Assembly: GCA_024277705.1 (NCBI GenBank)
Contig: JAJRUQ010000174.1
Coordinates: 1 to 53,014, forward strand
Source of the DNA: Gammaproteobacteria bacterium
GTDB lineage: Bacteria; Pseudomonadota; Gammaproteobacteria; SZUA-229
Direction: 5' to 3'
Length of the DNA stretch: 53,014 nt
The notes beneath the pieces were generated by a model that worked only from the letters and a program-made list of their open reading frames with translations, ran no database searches and was not told the DNA's origin. The position numbers and the translations under genes are program-made. Below are positions 9,191 to 19,385 of the stretch, piece after piece (the stretch's first letter is position 1; every line of letters begins with the position of its first letter).

Positions 9191-10864
9191 TTAACCATCA
9201 AGCGCACGATATTTTTCACGCAACCTGTTTCTTAAATTAATTGCTGTCAGATTCAAACTGACAATAACCAGTACCAGTAAAAACGATGTAGCATAAACCA
9301 GTGGTCGTGCGGCTTCTACATTCGGACTTTGAAAGCCAACATCATAAATATGAAAACCCAGGTGCATGAATTTTCGATCCAGATGCAGAAATGGGAAATT
9401 GCCGTCCAGCGGTAAGCTGGGGGCAAGTTTTACCACACCAACCAGCATCAGCGGTGCCACTTCACCGGCAGCACGGGCAACGGCCAGAATCAGGCCGGTC
9501 ATGATTGCCGGGCTTGCCATTGGCAGTACCACATGCCATAAGGTTTCCGCCTTGGTTGCTCCCAGCCCAAGACTCGCTTCACGCAGGCTGACAGGGATGC
9601 GTGACAGACCTTCTTCGGTCGAAACAATAACCACCGGTAAAGTAAGCAAAGCCAGTGTTAAAGAAGACCACATTAAACCCGGTGTACCAAACGTTGGCGC
9701 CGGCAGAGCTTCCGGGAAAAACAGGGCATCAATATTACCGCCCAGAAAATAAACAAAAAAACCAAGACCGAAAACACCATAAACAATCGACGGCACCCCG
9801 GCAAGGTTATTGACCGCAATACGGATAATACGAATCATTACCCCCTGTTTTGCATATTCACGCAGATAAACGGCAGCAATAACTCCAAACGGTGTTACCA
9901 GTACCGCCATTAACATGACCATCATCACTGTACCGAAAATGGCCGGAAAAATTCCACCTTCAGTATTGGCTTCTCGCGGGTCTTCAGTAATAAATGACCA
10001 CAGACTATGCATATAAAACCCGAGTTTGCTTATGACTGTCATGTTGTTCGGCTGCCAGGCTTTTACCACTTTCTCCAACGGCACCATCACCGTGCTGCCA
10101 TCCATTACCGTTGCACTAACAGCATCACGTTTTATCTGCTGGTACAGTTTTTTGGTTTCAGCAAGCAAAACCTTATAATCATGATCCAGTTGCTTGCGTT
10201 CAGCAGTAAAACTTTTAATTATAGCTTGCGTTAACTCGCCATCCATCTGCAAGCGTTTTTCTTTTAAACGTAAACGCTCCAGTTGATAGTTAATAGCACC
10301 AATCTTGCCCTGTTCAAGATGCAATATTTGTTCACGAATTTCATTGGAACGCTGCAGACGTTGTTTAAATTCCGGCCATGCATTATCGCCTTCGGCAACC
10401 ACTTCACCATTTTCATACACAGCATTAAGATAACCGTAAAAATTACCCCATTCGATGCGTTCCAGCACCATGACATTTTTCGGGTGCTCGCGTTTTTGTA
10501 GATCAATATCATATAACCAGCGAAAATCACTGCCCAGAATATCACGGTTACCGGTTTTAACCAGATAACGTGTAACATTCCCGTTAACATCTCCCTGACT
10601 GGCATCAATGCTATGTACCGCTGCTACCGGTACACTTTCCGATTCAACAATTTCGGCAATCACGGTGATTGCATTTTTATCATTTTCAAAATAAAAAGCT
10701 TCAACATCTGCCGGCCAGAAATGACTCATGCCGCGAAATAAAATAAGCAGCAACAAGCCAAACACAGCAACCAGTGCAATCGCGATCGCTCCGGCATTCA
10801 GCCAGATCCATGGTGTACCGCCCTTGAACCAGGCGCTTATTTTATAATTCTGACGTTGTTTCAT
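9191..10864 (-). CDS. pstA: Phosphate ABC transporter permease PstA, long form
   Basis: This inner-membrane permease has 557 residues, far longer than the classical PstA of about 290. The extra length is an N-terminal region of about 280 residues after the first membrane helix, rich in charged and coiled-coil-like stretches (LRLKEKRLQMDGEL, ERKQLDHDYKVLLAETKKLY), probably periplasmic. The transport domain with the EAA-like loop (SLREASLGLGATKAETLWHV) follows. The same long form is known in other gamma- and alphaproteobacteria. Its start overlaps pstC's stop by 4 bases. Confidence 0.92.
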   Translation of the reverse strand: MKQRQNYKISAWFKGGTPWIWLNAGAIAIALVAVFGLLLLILFRGMSHFWPADVEAFYFENDKNAITVIAEIVESESVPVAAVHSIDASQGDVNGNVTRYLVKTGNRDILGSDFRWLYDIDLQKREHPKNVMVLERIEWGNFYGYLNAVYENGEVVAEGDNAWPEFKQRLQRSNEIREQILHLEQGKIGAINYQLERLRLKEKRLQMDGELTQAIIKSFTAERKQLDHDYKVLLAETKKLYQQIKRDAVSATVMDGSTVMVPLEKVVKAWQPNNMTVISKLGFYMHSLWSFITEDPREANTEGGIFPAIFGTVMMVMLMAVLVTPFGVIAAVYLREYAKQGVMIRIIRIAVNNLAGVPSIVYGVFGLGFFVYFLGGNIDALFFPEALPAPTFGTPGLMWSSLTLALLTLPVVIVSTEEGLSRIPVSLREASLGLGATKAETLWHVVLPMASPAIMTGLILAVARAAGEVAPLMLVGVVKLAPSLPLDGNFPFLHLDRKFMHLGFHIYDVGFQSPNVEAARPLVYATSFLLVLVIVSLNLTAINLRNRLREKYRALDG

Positions 10865-13059
10865 AAGCCGCTATATTTTTTACGTAAACGATGGCGAATA
10901 AGTTCTGCCAGCGTATTAAAAACAAAAGTGAACAGGAATAAAATTAATGCCGCAAGAAAAAGTACACGATAATGGGTACTGGCAACCTCCGCTTCCGGCA
11001 CTTCCACCGCCAAGTTGGCGGCGAGAGTGCGCATTCCCTGAAACAGACTCATATCCATTAACGGAGTATTACCGGTCGCCATCAAGACAATCATGGTTTC
11101 ACCGACCGCACGGCCAAAGCCCATCATTACGGCAGAAAAAATACCGGGGCTGGCTGCAGGCAATACCACACTGGTCATGGTTTGCCAGCGACTGGCACCC
11201 AGTGCCAGTGAGCCGCGAATTAAATGCTGCGGCACACTGAACAGGGCATCTTCGGCAATAGAGAATATTGTTGGAATAACCGCAAACCCCATGATCAGGC
11301 CAACCACCAGTGCATTTCGCTGGTCATAATTCAAACCCCATTGTGTACTCATGTAGGTTCGCAGATCACCGTCAAAAAACAGATTTTCTATAGGTGCACT
11401 CAGTGTCATTGACAACCAGATTAAAAACAGCACTACCGGAATCAGTACGGCGGCTTCCCAGCCTTCGACAGCGGCTTTATTGGGAACGTAGCCCCACAGC
11501 CACGCACAAAAGATAAAACCCAGTGGTAAAATAATCAGCAGAGTAAAAACCCCGGCAAGATGCGTTTCCACATAAGGGGCTAACCAGAGACCGGCAAGAA
11601 ATCCCAGAATTACGGTTGGCAGCGCTTCCATGATTTCAATCGCCGGTTTGACTGTCTGCCGCATTCTTGGTGCCATAAACTGGGCGGTAAACATGGCGCC
11701 TAAAATAGCAATCGGCACCGCGAATAACATGGCATAAAATGCCGCCTTGATGGTGCCGAAGGACAATGGCATTAAGCTGAACTTGGGCTCGAACTCATTG
11801 GTCGAGGCCGATGACTGCCAGATATAATCCGCTTCATCATAACCTTCGTACCAGATCTTGCCCCACAGCACGTCCCAGGAAATTTCAGGGTATTCGTTAT
11901 GCACATCATACACATGGATTTTATTGTTACTGTCCGCAACAATGAGATTCTGTGCGCGTGCCGACCAGGCCATGGTTTCAATCGCAATATCAGCACTATT
12001 GATATTAGCCAGTGTGCGCTGTGACGTTGAATAATATAGGGTGATTTCACCGGAGGTATCAGCAACAGCAAACCCTTTGCGCTGCTGCTCGGTTGCCATG
12101 CTGATAATTGATTTTTTATTCTGATGAAAATTCCGGATATAGGTCAGTTTGCGACCACCGTCAACACGCACCGACATCCATTGCTGCACTTCACCGTTCT
12201 GTAACCCCACCAGTAAGGAATTTCCTCCCAGTAAAAGTTTTAAGCGGCTGATTGCATGTTGAAAACCGATTTCCTCAACCTTGCCGTCAAAGCCCTCTTC
12301 ATCCAGTGAATAATCCAGCAGAACGCCATCGTTCTTTGCCGCATAAATATGACCCAGGGCTGGCGACAGTACCAGCGAATTAACACGCCCTGTAAACGCA
12401 ACATTTGACCGGGACTCCAGTTCATTCGTCACCTCACCGCTGATAAAAGACTCTTCGCGAATGTAACGAACAAAAACCAGCCGCTGATCATCGGTGGTCG
12501 CTGCCAGCCCGACACCGTCTTCATTTAACTGAATTGCCAGTTGTGTCAGTGCATGGCCGGATTCATCGAGTTCCAGCATATCTTCCCCCAAAGGATATTC
12601 CAGCCTTGGTGTTAAGGTACGAACATCATTGGGATAACTTAAATCAAACTTGTAACGAACCGCCAGTGCCGTGCCGTTCTCCAGCCCCAGCAAAACCAGG
12701 TCAAGATTAGCCGCCACACTGCTTATGCCAGCAGGCAAGTCCAGTTTTTCATCCTGAACAATTTCACCGCTAGCCGTATTAAAAAATATTACATGACCCG
12801 TATCGGTAAATCTGACAGCAATCGTAGCCTGCTCTTCCAGCCCGAGATGTATCGTCCGGTCTTCACCCGGTGCCAGGTAACTGGTACTTTCAGTCATCTC
12901 TGCCGATTCAAACATCGGCACAACAACATACAACAAATAGAAGAAAATCAATAAAATAGCAATAATGACACTGATACCACCGGAAGCCACAAAATACCGT
13001 ACCATACGGTCCTTAAATGCTCGCTGGTTATACCGAAGTTGTAGTGACTGGTTTTTCAT
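10861..13059 (-). CDS. pstC: Phosphate ABC transporter permease PstC, long form with propeller-like domain
   Basis: First gene of the pst-pho operon, encoding a 732-residue permease. After one N-terminal helix there is a large region (about residues 65-410) with repeated beta-strand patterns of WD40/propeller type (for example ARAQNLIVADSNNKIHVYD), probably outside the cytoplasm. The permease domain then carries the EAA-like loop SLALGASRWQTMTSVVLPAA. Classical PstC is about 320 residues. Long PstC and PstA occur as a pair, so the two extra domains may contact each other or PstS; that is inference. A Pho box lies just upstream. Confidence 0.92.
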   Translation of the reverse strand: MKNQSLQLRYNQRAFKDRMVRYFVASGGISVIIAILLIFFYLLYVVVPMFESAEMTESTSYLAPGEDRTIHLGLEEQATIAVRFTDTGHVIFFNTASGEIVQDEKLDLPAGISSVAANLDLVLLGLENGTALAVRYKFDLSYPNDVRTLTPRLEYPLGEDMLELDESGHALTQLAIQLNEDGVGLAATTDDQRLVFVRYIREESFISGEVTNELESRSNVAFTGRVNSLVLSPALGHIYAAKNDGVLLDYSLDEEGFDGKVEEIGFQHAISRLKLLLGGNSLLVGLQNGEVQQWMSVRVDGGRKLTYIRNFHQNKKSIISMATEQQRKGFAVADTSGEITLYYSTSQRTLANINSADIAIETMAWSARAQNLIVADSNNKIHVYDVHNEYPEISWDVLWGKIWYEGYDEADYIWQSSASTNEFEPKFSLMPLSFGTIKAAFYAMLFAVPIAILGAMFTAQFMAPRMRQTVKPAIEIMEALPTVILGFLAGLWLAPYVETHLAGVFTLLIILPLGFIFCAWLWGYVPNKAAVEGWEAAVLIPVVLFLIWLSMTLSAPIENLFFDGDLRTYMSTQWGLNYDQRNALVVGLIMGFAVIPTIFSIAEDALFSVPQHLIRGSLALGASRWQTMTSVVLPAASPGIFSAVMMGFGRAVGETMIVLMATGNTPLMDMSLFQGMRTLAANLAVEVPEAEVASTHYRVLFLAALILFLFTFVFNTLAELIRHRLRKKYSGL

Positions 13060-13081
13060 GGCCGCTATTTTATCGCCGCAA

Positions 13082-13109
13082 TGTTACAAAGATGTTACAG
13101 AATGTGACA
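13082..13109 (-). promoter_or_regulatory. Pho box upstream of pstC
   Basis: On the minus strand three PhoB-like half-sites TGTCACA, TGTAACA and TGTAACA follow at 10-11 base spacing, starting 23 bases before the pstC ATG. This fits PhoB control of the whole pst-pho operon. The closeness to the start codon implies a short leader. Confidence 0.7.
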
Positions 13110-13256
13110 ATTTCATGAATACTAACAGAACACTGTTATGCACCAATAATAATCCACTGGCTTACCTATAAATTTTTACAAGGTAACATAACGGACGGCT
13201 CAATCAGCAGAATTCATTAGACAAACAGCCATAACTATTACCTGGAAAACACTTAA

Positions 13257-13416
13257 GGAACCTCTGATTAATTATGAATGAAGTAGATTGTAAGCTGAAT
13301 GATTCAGGTTCAAGGCGTAAAACGCCCGTAATAGCTAGCTATTGCGAAGTTTTACAACGCCGAAAATGGATTGTTCAGCTTACAAGATACGATTTCACTA
13401 ATTGATCAGAGGTTCC
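13257..13416. mobile_element. MITE-like element 1 (160 bp, TTAA target duplication)
   Basis: Terminal inverted repeats GGAACCTCTGATTAATTA at the left and its near-exact complement at the right enclose 160 bases with no ORF. Both ends are flanked by TTAA, fitting the YTAR target duplication of IS5-type insertions. Internal inverted segments (GTAAGCTGAA with TTCAGCTTAC, AAAACG with its complement) make most of it foldable. The ends resemble the IS5-family left end at 52700 (GGTAACTCTGAATAA; 12 of 15 identical), suggesting a non-autonomous derivative of a related element. Confidence 0.75.
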
Positions 13417-13423
13417 TTAATTA

Positions 13424-13437
13424 TTGATTTATATCAA
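13424..13437 (+). promoter_or_regulatory. Perfect FNR/Dnr box upstream of a PEP-CTERM gene
   Basis: TTGATTTATATCAA matches TTGAT-N4-ATCAA at all ten conserved bases. It begins 7 bases after the MITE end and is centred 65 bases before the ATG at 13496, so a class II start at +41.5 would fall near 13472, upstream of the chosen start codon. Confidence 0.75.
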
Positions 13438-13495
13438 TGACCCATATTACTGAATGCGTTATTTAAAACATTCAATCAACATGGAGGGATCTGAA

Positions 13496-14194
13496 ATGAA
13501 ACTGTTAAAAAAATCTACCCTGGCAGTTGCATGTATCACGATATTAAGTTCCGTTGAAGCTAATGCAGCATTTGTACCTATCGATTTCTCGGCAATTCAC
13601 AACTCACGAATACAAAGCCGGGTTTCTGTCGTCCCTGAAGGTAACGGGGTACTTCTAGGTGGTGTGCCTTTTAATATCCCAGCAGGTGGAAATAACGAAT
13701 GGCGTAGCATCAACCAGGGCACAGGGCTTAATATAGTGGACATTCCAATCAATGTGTACGGGGTAAGTGATGTCAACACACTCATGAATACCGACTGGGG
13801 AAGCAGCTCGGGCAGCACCTCGTTTACTATCGATTTCATAGGGTCTGACACAGGTTTTTACAGCGTCACTCTGGTCAGCAATGATGATACACGGGACTGG
13901 AATCTTTTCTTTGCCAGTAACATTAATGGTATAACAACGGTCGAAGTCGCCCGTGAAGTACCTGGCATGAATAACAACCCTGATGTTCTTGATAAACAGT
14001 TTATCAGTTTGCCAGCCGATTTTCTTGATGAGACCTTAATCACCATGCGAGTTATCGATAACTGCGTATCGGGATCAAGTTGTGCAATCCTTTCCGGGGT
14101 CACGGTAAATGCGGTACCCATACCAGCCGCCGCATGGTTGTTCGGATCAGGCCTTATCGCTCTGATCGGACTAACTCAACGCAGAACGGTATAA
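13496..14194 (+). CDS. Secreted PEP-CTERM (VPxPA-type) sorting-signal protein
   Basis: This 232-residue secreted protein has a signal peptide MKLLKKSTLAVACI...ANAA, a beta-rich middle with no recognised catalytic motif, and a C-terminal VPIPAAAWLFGSGLIALIG plus Arg-Arg tail, the tripartite signal cut by exosortase. The single Cys pair near the C-terminus (CVSGSSC) could form a disulfide. The track's ATG at 13454 is rejected: the ATG at 13496 has GGAGGG upstream and gives a clean signal peptide. Its promoter region combines an FNR/Dnr box with a MITE, suggesting anaerobic induction. Function is unknown; PEP-CTERM proteins are usually linked to exopolysaccharide or the cell surface. Confidence 0.8.
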   Translation: MKLLKKSTLAVACITILSSVEANAAFVPIDFSAIHNSRIQSRVSVVPEGNGVLLGGVPFNIPAGGNNEWRSINQGTGLNIVDIPINVYGVSDVNTLMNTDWGSSSGSTSFTIDFIGSDTGFYSVTLVSNDDTRDWNLFFASNINGITTVEVAREVPGMNNNPDVLDKQFISLPADFLDETLITMRVIDNCVSGSSCAILSGVTVNAVPIPAAAWLFGSGLIALIGLTQRRTV

Positions 14195-14210
14195 TAACGA
14201 CAAATAAACG

Positions 14211-14233
14211 AACGACGGCCTCGGGCCGTCGTT
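14211..14233 (+). terminator. Intrinsic terminator after PEP-CTERM gene 1
   Basis: AACGACGGCC and GGCCGTCGTT form a perfect 10-bp stem with a TCG loop followed by a short T-run, 17 bases after the stop codon. Confidence 0.85.
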
Positions 14234-14305
14234 TTATGTTGCGCAAGGCCAGAGAGCATCTGAACTTACAGACTATTTTCTGAAATGAATCAGAATTGCC
14301 TTAAT

Positions 14306-14962
14306 CTATCGGCATCTACATTTATTTTTACGTGTTGCGAAACCAATCAAACCAAGCAGACCAGATCCAAATAGCCATACTGCTGCCGGAACAGGGACAG
14401 AGCTTATGTCTCGTACAAGTGCACTCCCTAAATAGGTTTGAATATGATCGGGATTTCCATAGGCATTAATACGATCAGTACCACTCGTTGCCTCAGCGTT
14501 TCCCTCTTCAGTATTGCCGCTACCTGGAACCCACAGCAAACCGGTCCCTATATCTGCGGTATAAAAGTAGCCAAACTGACCATTAATATCATTGATACCC
14601 CAAATATCCGCATTCCAAAGACTCATTAGATTGCTTACTGCAGTAACATTTGACGCTGTTCCCCCGGACCCTACATCAACATCTGGTATCCCCGCGTTAG
14701 TAAACAGGGTAAGTACACTGGCGCGCGTCGCGTAACTGAATCCTGCGTAAAGCCCCCCAAGCTCTGCAGATACCTGATTAAAGGACTGGCCTGCAGTCTG
14801 ATTTAAAGCCAACCACTCCAAACCGGAATCAGTATCCTGCATGATTGATCCAACGCCAAAAACTGGGTCGTCAACGACGACCAGTGTTGCATTTGTTGAA
14901 TAAGAGAAAAGGCTAATAACGCATGCGCTAAAAGCTGCCAGTAAACGTGATTTATTCATCAT
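14306..14962 (-). CDS. Secreted PEP-CTERM (VPxPA-type) protein
   Basis: This 218-residue protein starts with a signal peptide (MMNKSRLLAAFSACVISLFSYS, with a likely cut near STNA) and ends with VPVPAAVWLFGSGLLGLIG and a basic tail, an exosortase sorting signal. The mature part contains DTDSGLEWLALNQT, a motif recurring in a family of PEP-CTERM proteins of unknown function. It converges on the first PEP-CTERM gene and its promoter side faces the second MITE-like element. The proteins are not close paralogues: beyond the sorting tail I see little similarity. No exosortase gene is in the window. Confidence 0.8.
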   Translation of the reverse strand: MMNKSRLLAAFSACVISLFSYSTNATLVVVDDPVFGVGSIMQDTDSGLEWLALNQTAGQSFNQVSAELGGLYAGFSYATRASVLTLFTNAGIPDVDVGSGGTASNVTAVSNLMSLWNADIWGINDINGQFGYFYTADIGTGLLWVPGSGNTEEGNAEATSGTDRINAYGNPDHIQTYLGSALVRDISSVPVPAAVWLFGSGLLGLIGFATRKNKCRCR

Positions 14963-15003
14963 AATACTCCGTTAACCCATGATAGTTTAAACTTTACTTA
15001 TAA

Positions 15004-15071
15004 AGAACCTCTGATCAACTCATGAAACTCTATCTTGCAATCTGAATCATTCAGAATTAATCAGAGGTTCC
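15004..15071. mobile_element. MITE-like element 2 (68 bp, internally deleted)
   Basis: AGAACCTCTGATCAA at the left and the complement of GGAACCTCTGATTAAT at the right are the same termini as element 1. The 68-bp body keeps a CTGAATCATTCAG palindrome matching CTGAATGATTCAG in element 1. Flanking ATAA on both sides looks like a target duplication. It is probably a deletion derivative of the same family. Confidence 0.7.
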
Positions 15072-15075
15072 ATAA

Positions 15076-15656
15076 TTATCACTGCAGGTTTACAAATAAA
15101 AAACATGCAATATCTGTGCCCTCTTTATTAAATCAATAACTTATAAGCTATTAGTGTCTTTAATTGTAAAATTTAACGGCACCGAACACCATGTAACTGC
15201 ACTGCTGTACAGCTCAATGAGACCTATTTATTAGTAAATACAGTGACATAGCGGGTTAATACTCACTGTAAACAAATCTAACAGTAAATTTAAGGGTATT
15301 AGGTATCCAGGATATCGGGGCTTGCCAGGCTGGAGATACAGCAGACCTGTCAGGGCCGTAATTTTATCGATGTTAATAACACCAACCTTCGTATTACTAC
15401 ATTCTTTTAATACCAGAAAAACCTGTAACCGGAAAATCAGTATTCAGACCGTTTGCCTGTACCTCCAACTTGTTACTTTATACTGCAGCTTTACTATATC
15501 AATAAAAACAACTGAAACGGATGACAGTGATGCGTATAAAAAAAACCTTGTTAAAACATCAAATTTATTAAATTATCAGCCCTCGCTCAAGTATACTTTC
15601 ACCGAAATATGTACCCGTAATTTCTTTAGCCATAGACAAAAGTTGAGACAATAAAC
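15076..15656. other. Intergenic stretch without a convincing gene
   Basis: About 580 bases between MITE 2 and the lipoprotein gene. The only track ORF here (15322-15654) begins at TTG, lacks a ribosome site, has no recognisable domain and is rejected. I see no tRNA, clear terminator or FNR-type box. Confidence 0.5.
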
Positions 15657-16181
15657 ATGAAAATAATACTACTGCCGCTATTTGGATTATTATTAATTAT
15701 CAATGGTTGTAGCACTATGTCTGCATCGGATAAAGAACAGCAGCGTAAACAGCTTGATGTTATGGCTGGCGGCACCATTACACGCCTGATCAAACAGTTC
15801 CCTGATTTATTATCCGAGATTGAAGATGCTCCGGGTTATATGGTTGCCCGTATTACACCGCCGGCTAATGCTGGTGAAGGCGTACTAATTGCCAATGGCT
15901 CTGAACAACGGCATTATTTCACCATTGGCAGACTTGAAATGGGTAGCGGCTGGGGAACCCGTTCATTTAAAATATTACTGCTATTAAAAACCCGTGAAAT
16001 GCTGGATGATTTCAACGATGCTATGCAGAAAAACAAATCAGATACTGTCACTGACAAACAGCTGTCTGCTGCCACCGGTAATGAATATACTGTGTATGTA
16101 ATGTCCGGCAGTGGAGTTGCAGTCACTGCGGCCGTGAAAATAAAAGATATTAAAATAAATGATACCTTAAGCGAGCACTAG
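15657..16181 (+). CDS. Putative lipoprotein, weakly SYLF/YSC84-like
   Basis: The 174-residue product begins MKIILLPLFGLLLIINGCS, a short signal with a plausible lipobox ending at Cys18, so it is likely lipid-anchored. The middle (AGEGVLIANG...GRLEMGSGWGTRSFKILLLLKTRE) resembles the glycine-rich strands of SYLF/YSC84 lipid-binding proteins, but the match is by pattern only. No partner genes suggest a role; it lies alone between PEP-CTERM genes and a CBS-domain gene. Treat the family call as tentative. Confidence 0.6.
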   Translation: MKIILLPLFGLLLIINGCSTMSASDKEQQRKQLDVMAGGTITRLIKQFPDLLSEIEDAPGYMVARITPPANAGEGVLIANGSEQRHYFTIGRLEMGSGWGTRSFKILLLLKTREMLDDFNDAMQKNKSDTVTDKQLSAATGNEYTVYVMSGSGVAVTAAVKIKDIKINDTLSEH

Positions 16182-16231
16182 CGCTCTGCTTTGGTTAATA
16201 ACATTCCTTATCATTTTATTGCCAGTCAATA

Positions 16232-16553
16232 ATGTTTAACCATAAAAAGCAGCCTTCTGTTCAAGCTGAAATTTATAACCAATAAAATACAGCTCCCGGA
16301 ATGGCTTATTCGACTGATCATAATAGTAGCGTTGCCGACGGTTAGTTGTTTTGCTTATTACACGCTTGATTTTCTGTAGGAAAAGAAAAGCAGTATTGTG
16401 CTACTGGTCATAATCTCCTATCCTCTTGCGCTAATTGGTCTTGTCGGCCTTTTCCGGGCGCTGACAGCAACAACGTATAATAAACTGGCAATATCTTTCT
16501 GGGGATTGTGTATTGTTATATCTGCCATAATAATTATCCTGGTAAGGACATAA
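16232..16553 (+). pseudogene. Possible decayed small membrane-protein gene
   Basis: The frame ending at TAA 16551-16553 encodes two hydrophobic segments: WLIRLIIIVALPTVSCFAYY before an in-frame TAG (16377-16379), and VLLVIISYPLALIGLVGLF plus LCIVISAIIIILV after it. An ATG at 16232 opens a short stretch in another frame (MFNHKKQPSV) that closes at 16283, so a frameshift plus a nonsense codon would be needed to join it. The continued membrane-like coding character on both sides of the stop suggests a broken gene of roughly 100 residues. Alternatively, only a 51-residue peptide from GTG at 16398 is made. No family is recognised. Confidence 0.35.
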
Positions 16554-16678
16554 AGGACGGGGAAACAGATAGCATCCAGGCCTTCATGTTGTACCAAAAA
16601 TCGTACCGAAAAAAAACTGACGATTACTCACTCTGGCTTTCCAGTACTTTAATCTTATTCGGCTTTTAATCTTCTTGA

Positions 16679-16692
16679 TTGACCCACATCAA
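16679..16692 (+). promoter_or_regulatory. FNR/Dnr box upstream of the CBS-domain gene
   Basis: TTGACCCACATCAA fits the TTGAY-N4-RTCAA palindrome of FNR/Dnr regulators and lies 63 bases before the ATG at 16756, leaving a leader of about 30 bases for class II activation. Confidence 0.7.
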
Positions 16693-16755
16693 TATTATTA
16701 TCTTCACTATCGGCAAACTTGTATTAGTGTAATTCAATAAGCGGAAGGTGAACAA

Positions 16756-17274
16756 ATGATTTCTATAAATGAGTTTATGACGTCAGAGCCTTATACATTA
16801 CGTGAGATTGACTCATTGAATGACGCAAGGAAAATCATGACCGAAAAACATATACGTCACATCCCGATTACAGACCAGGACAAACATTTGCTTGGTCTGG
16901 TCACTCAGCGGGACATTCTTGCAGCAACGGTACCTGAATCAAAACAACAGACCAGAAGCGCACCGGACAAAGGTGACACCGATATCAAATTGTCGGATAT
17001 TATGAATCGAAACATTAGCGTCATTCATCAAACTGATTCTTTACGCCATGCAGCAATGTATCTGCAATCACACAAGTATGGATGCTTGCCGGTACTCTCG
17101 GCCAATCGTCTGGTCGGGATTATTACTGACAGTGATTTTATCGACATTGCTATCAATTTACTTGAGCAGGTAGAAATAAACGAAGATGAAGCAGGACTTG
17201 AACTTGAACTTGAGCTTGGCATCAAAGATGATATGAGCGAACTAAAGCACCGGCATACTGAAACGGTCGGCTAA
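16756..17274 (+). CDS. CBS-domain pair protein
   Basis: The 172-residue soluble protein consists of two CBS motifs (about residues 5-57 and 78-137; ADILAATV-like and VGIITDSDFIDI-like ends) and an acidic tail with an ELELELG stretch. CBS pairs bind adenine nucleotides and act as energy sensors or regulatory modules. A good GGAAGG ribosome site precedes the ATG. It stands alone behind an FNR/Dnr box directly upstream of the nir operon, so a role in anaerobic or nitrogen-oxide respiration is plausible but unproven. A strong hairpin follows it. Confidence 0.85.
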   Translation: MISINEFMTSEPYTLREIDSLNDARKIMTEKHIRHIPITDQDKHLLGLVTQRDILAATVPESKQQTRSAPDKGDTDIKLSDIMNRNISVIHQTDSLRHAAMYLQSHKYGCLPVLSANRLVGIITDSDFIDIAINLLEQVEINEDEAGLELELELGIKDDMSELKHRHTETVG

Positions 17275-17300
17275 ACCTTCTCTGCCTCATCCACAAAAAT

Positions 17301-17328
17301 CAGCGCCCGCATTATTGTGCGGGCGCTG
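17301..17328 (+). terminator. GC-rich hairpin after the CBS gene
   Basis: CAGCGCCCGCA and TGCGGGCGCTG form a perfect 11-bp stem with a 6-base loop. The following T-run is poor (TATTGTG), so it may terminate weakly or stabilise the 3' end. Confidence 0.7.
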
Positions 17329-17495
17329 TATTGTGCACTCTATTAAACACTGCCGGATAAGCTGTGGCAACACCGGCAACGGCAATATAAACCCCGTTAA
17401 CACTACGAATTATTCCCGAAAAAACAAAGCTTTCTTGATCCACCTCAATATTCTAATTTATTAACATTGGATGACAACAAATCCGCCTTCCACCC

Positions 17496-17509
17496 TTGAT
17501 GTAAGTCAA
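17496..17509 (+). promoter_or_regulatory. FNR/Dnr box upstream of nirS
   Basis: TTGATGTAAGTCAA is an ideal Dnr-type site (TTGAT-N4-GTCAA) centred 83 bases before the nirS ATG. A class II start would fall near 17544, leaving a 40-base leader with a GGAGG ribosome site. It fits NO-responsive Dnr control of the nir operon. Confidence 0.85.
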
Positions 17510-17519
17510 TCACATTTGA

Positions 17520-19298
<1,779 letters not shown>

Positions 19299-19305
19299 GC
19301 AGACA

Positions 19306-19340
19306 CTGCGGACAGGTTTTTTAGCCTGACCTGTCCGCAG
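19306..19340 (+). terminator. Hairpin between nirS and nirE
   Basis: CTGCGGACAGGT pairs perfectly over 12 bp with ACCTGTCCGCAG around an 11-base loop. It sits 8 bases after the nirS end and has no T-tract after it. It may protect the abundant nirS transcript or attenuate transcription into the cofactor genes. Confidence 0.65.
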
Positions 19341-19385
19341 ATAACTTCAACATAATATTATTTAATGAACAGGAAGGCAGACTGA

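Noticed and set aside
15322-15654. 110-residue ORF before the lipoprotein gene
   Set aside because: TTG start, no ribosome site, no domain and unremarkable composition; treated as non-coding.
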